Positions 62,934 through 64,000 of a stretch of 64,000 bases of DNA are shown piece by piece. The stretch is from positions 1 through 64,000 of the forward strand of contig JAJPKA010000003.1 in NCBI GenBank assembly GCA_021323945.1. Reading direction: 5' to 3'. This DNA is from Pseudomonadota bacterium. Lineage in GTDB: Bacteria; Desulfobacterota; Binatia; Binatales; Binataceae. Each line of letters starts with the position of its first letter. Position 1 is the first letter of the stretch. The position numbers were made by a program, and so were the translations under genes. The notes beneath the pieces are model-generated. The model had not been told where the DNA came from and made no database searches. It saw only the letters and a program-made list of their open reading frames with translations.

Positions 62934-63902
62934 GTGAAGGCAATTCAGTTCAACGAAGTTGGCGGTCCCGATGTCATGAAGATTGTTGACATTCCAAAAC
63001 CGGAACTGCGCCCCAGAATGGTGCGGGTGCGGAATCATGCCATCGGGATAAATTTCGCGGATAACTTCTTTCGCCAAGGCACCTACCTCGTCCGGCCCAA
63101 ACTGCCCGATACGCCCGGCATGGAGGCCGCGGGTGTAATCGATGAGGTAGGACCTGAGGTGAAATCGCTTAAGCCTGGAATGCGTGTGGCCGGCATCGGC
63201 CTGAAGACCTACGCTGAATACTCGCTCTTTTATGAAAACCAGACCATCCCGTTGCCGGACTTTGTCAGCTTCGAAGAAGGTGCTGCTTTTCCGATTCAAA
63301 CCCTGACCGCCTGGTTCATGATCCACGTCAGCCATCGTCTAAGTCCTGGCCAAACCGTGTTGGTCCATTCCGCCGCGGGTGGCGTCGGTTTGGTAGCAAT
63401 CCAAATTGCCAAAGCCGCCGGAGCCCGTGTGATCGGCACCGTGTCGAGCGATGCAAAGATTGCCATCGCGAAACAATATGGCGCGGACGAAGTGATCAAC
63501 TACGAAACCCAGGATTTCGCCAAGGAAGTGATGCGGCTGACCGATGGGAAAGGCGTTGACCTCAACCTCGATGCAATCGGCAAACCAACCTTTGAAAAAG
63601 GGCTCGAGTGTGCGGCGTCGTTTGGCCATATAATTCTGTACGGACGTGCCGGCGGCCCTCCTGACAAGCTCGACCTCAACCGCCTTTTCCCGAAGGCCTT
63701 GAAGGTCAGTGGTTTCGTGTTATTCACCGCATCCTCTCAGCACGACTTGATGCGTCAAGGAACGGAAGCCTGCTTCAACTTGATGAAGGAAGGGAAACTG
63801 AAGATGGTGGTGGGCAAGACCTTTCCCTTGGAACAGGCACCCGAGGCACATCGCTTCATGCAATCTCGACAATCAGTGGGCAAACTCCTGTTGCTCCCTT
63901 AA
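62934..63902 (+). CDS. Quinone oxidoreductase-like MDR enzyme (zinc-independent)
   Basis: 322 aa from GTG 62934, chosen because GGAGG (62919-62923) sits 10 nt upstream and the fold starts at VKAIQFNEVGGPDVM. An upstream start at 62898 adds 12 residues. IGINFADNFFRQGTY, the MDR core TPGMEAAGVIDEVG and the nucleotide loop AAGGVGLVAIQIAKAAGARV identify the QOR branch; no zinc cysteines. NADPH-dependent reduction of quinones or enones. Followed by a hairpin at 63945. Confidence 0.9.
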   Translation: MKAIQFNEVGGPDVMKIVDIPKPELRPRMVRVRNHAIGINFADNFFRQGTYLVRPKLPDTPGMEAAGVIDEVGPEVKSLKPGMRVAGIGLKTYAEYSLFYENQTIPLPDFVSFEEGAAFPIQTLTAWFMIHVSHRLSPGQTVLVHSAAGGVGLVAIQIAKAAGARVIGTVSSDAKIAIAKQYGADEVINYETQDFAKEVMRLTDGKGVDLNLDAIGKPTFEKGLECAASFGHIILYGRAGGPPDKLDLNRLFPKALKVSGFVLFTASSQHDLMRQGTEACFNLMKEGKLKMVVGKTFPLEQAPEAHRFMQSRQSVGKLLLLP

Positions 63903-63944
63903 TCTCGGCTGTGACTCTTCTCTCCCAGCGTCCCATTTTGAACA

Positions 63945-63973
63945 CAGCGGCACCCTGGCACGTGGTGCCGCTG
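63945..63973 (+). terminator. Hairpin downstream of the MDR gene
   Basis: Ten-base perfect arms, CAGCGGCACC (63945-63954) and GGTGCCGCTG (63964-63973), 9-nt loop. It starts 43 bp after the stop codon. There is no T-tract on the plus strand, so termination is likely but not certain. Confidence 0.45.
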
Positions 63974-64000
63974 CGCTTACATAATCCAAAGGCAATCCTG

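Noticed and set aside
62715-63335. 206-codon minus-strand frame ending in NRFEQCNQLGVTEGQL, upstream of the MDR gene
   Set aside because: The tail looked protein-like, but two thirds is antisense to the MDR enzyme and no family matches; the remaining gap holds nothing I can support.
1-64000. CRISPR arrays, insertion sequences, prophage or toxin-antitoxin modules
   Set aside because: No regularly spaced repeats, transposase motifs, integrase genes or recognisable toxin pairs were seen anywhere in the window.

Overview
The window is a moderately GC-rich bacterial chromosome segment of about 64 kb with dense, mostly single-copy housekeeping and catabolic genes. I see no insertion sequences, CRISPR arrays, tRNA or rRNA genes. 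The gene mix suggests an uncultured lineage such as Candidatus Binatota (formerly near Desulfobacterota): a particulate copper monooxygenase, EtfBA with a membrane Fe-S quinone reductase, CoA-transferases, luciferase-like flavin enzymes, MaoC and crotonase enzymes. This placement is inferred from gene content only; no marker-gene tree was run.

Region by region: (1) 1-6242, minus strand: mfd, surA-like, pdxA and the start of uvrA run in one direction. (2) 6681-14484, plus strand: the centrepiece. A sigma70-like promoter precedes pmoC, pmoA, a small signal-peptide/one-TM protein, and pmoB. These are followed by a zinc-type alcohol dehydrogenase, a mono-heme cytochrome c, a Tat-exported small subunit plus GMC flavoprotein dehydrogenase, and a Sco copper chaperone. 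All PmoB CuB and PmoC CuC/CuD ligand positions known from Methylococcus are present, so the enzyme looks active. The set reads as a self-contained module: hydrocarbon to alcohol at the membrane, then alcohol oxidation by a periplasmic GMC/cytochrome c route and/or a cytoplasmic NAD route, with a copper delivery protein alongside. The substrate (methane, a short alkane, or ammonia) cannot be read from sequence. (3) 14543-19674: a DUF503 protein and three overlapping minus-strand glycosyltransferase genes. (4) 19887-25833: imuA-imuB translesion synthesis genes behind a 9-bp-arm inverted repeat, galT, and mutL. (5) 25859-28120: aldo/keto reductase, VOC protein, methyltransferase.

(6) 28284-33265: an IclR regulator, a run of four hairpins, then etfB-etfA and a membrane Fe-S ETF:quinone oxidoreductase, which would move electrons from acyl-CoA dehydrogenases to quinone. 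(7) 33266-33901: a convergent intergenic region holding a candidate multistem RNA with its own terminator-like hairpin. (8) 33902-42629: SirB1-like protein, queG, an IscA/ErpA-type protein, fabG-like SDR, a stand-alone LeuA/CimA regulatory domain behind a 12-bp hairpin, cysS, an orphan CbbQ-type AAA ATPase, threonine aldolase, another SDR. (9) 42946-49120: a CoA-transferase, a leaderless LivK-type binding protein, MaoC dehydratase, two unknown proteins, purM. (10) 49548-64000: a His-tailed glycine-zipper lipoprotein, a secreted matrixin-type protease, two luciferase-like oxidoreductases, hydrolases, an enoyl-CoA hydratase, a CoA-transferase/ThDP-enzyme pair, an MCE lipoprotein, small unknowns, a HAD phosphatase and a quinone-oxidoreductase-like MDR enzyme.

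The most interesting items are the monooxygenase module with its unexplained small protein, its PQQ-independent alcohol oxidation partners, and the candidate RNA near 33.7 kb.
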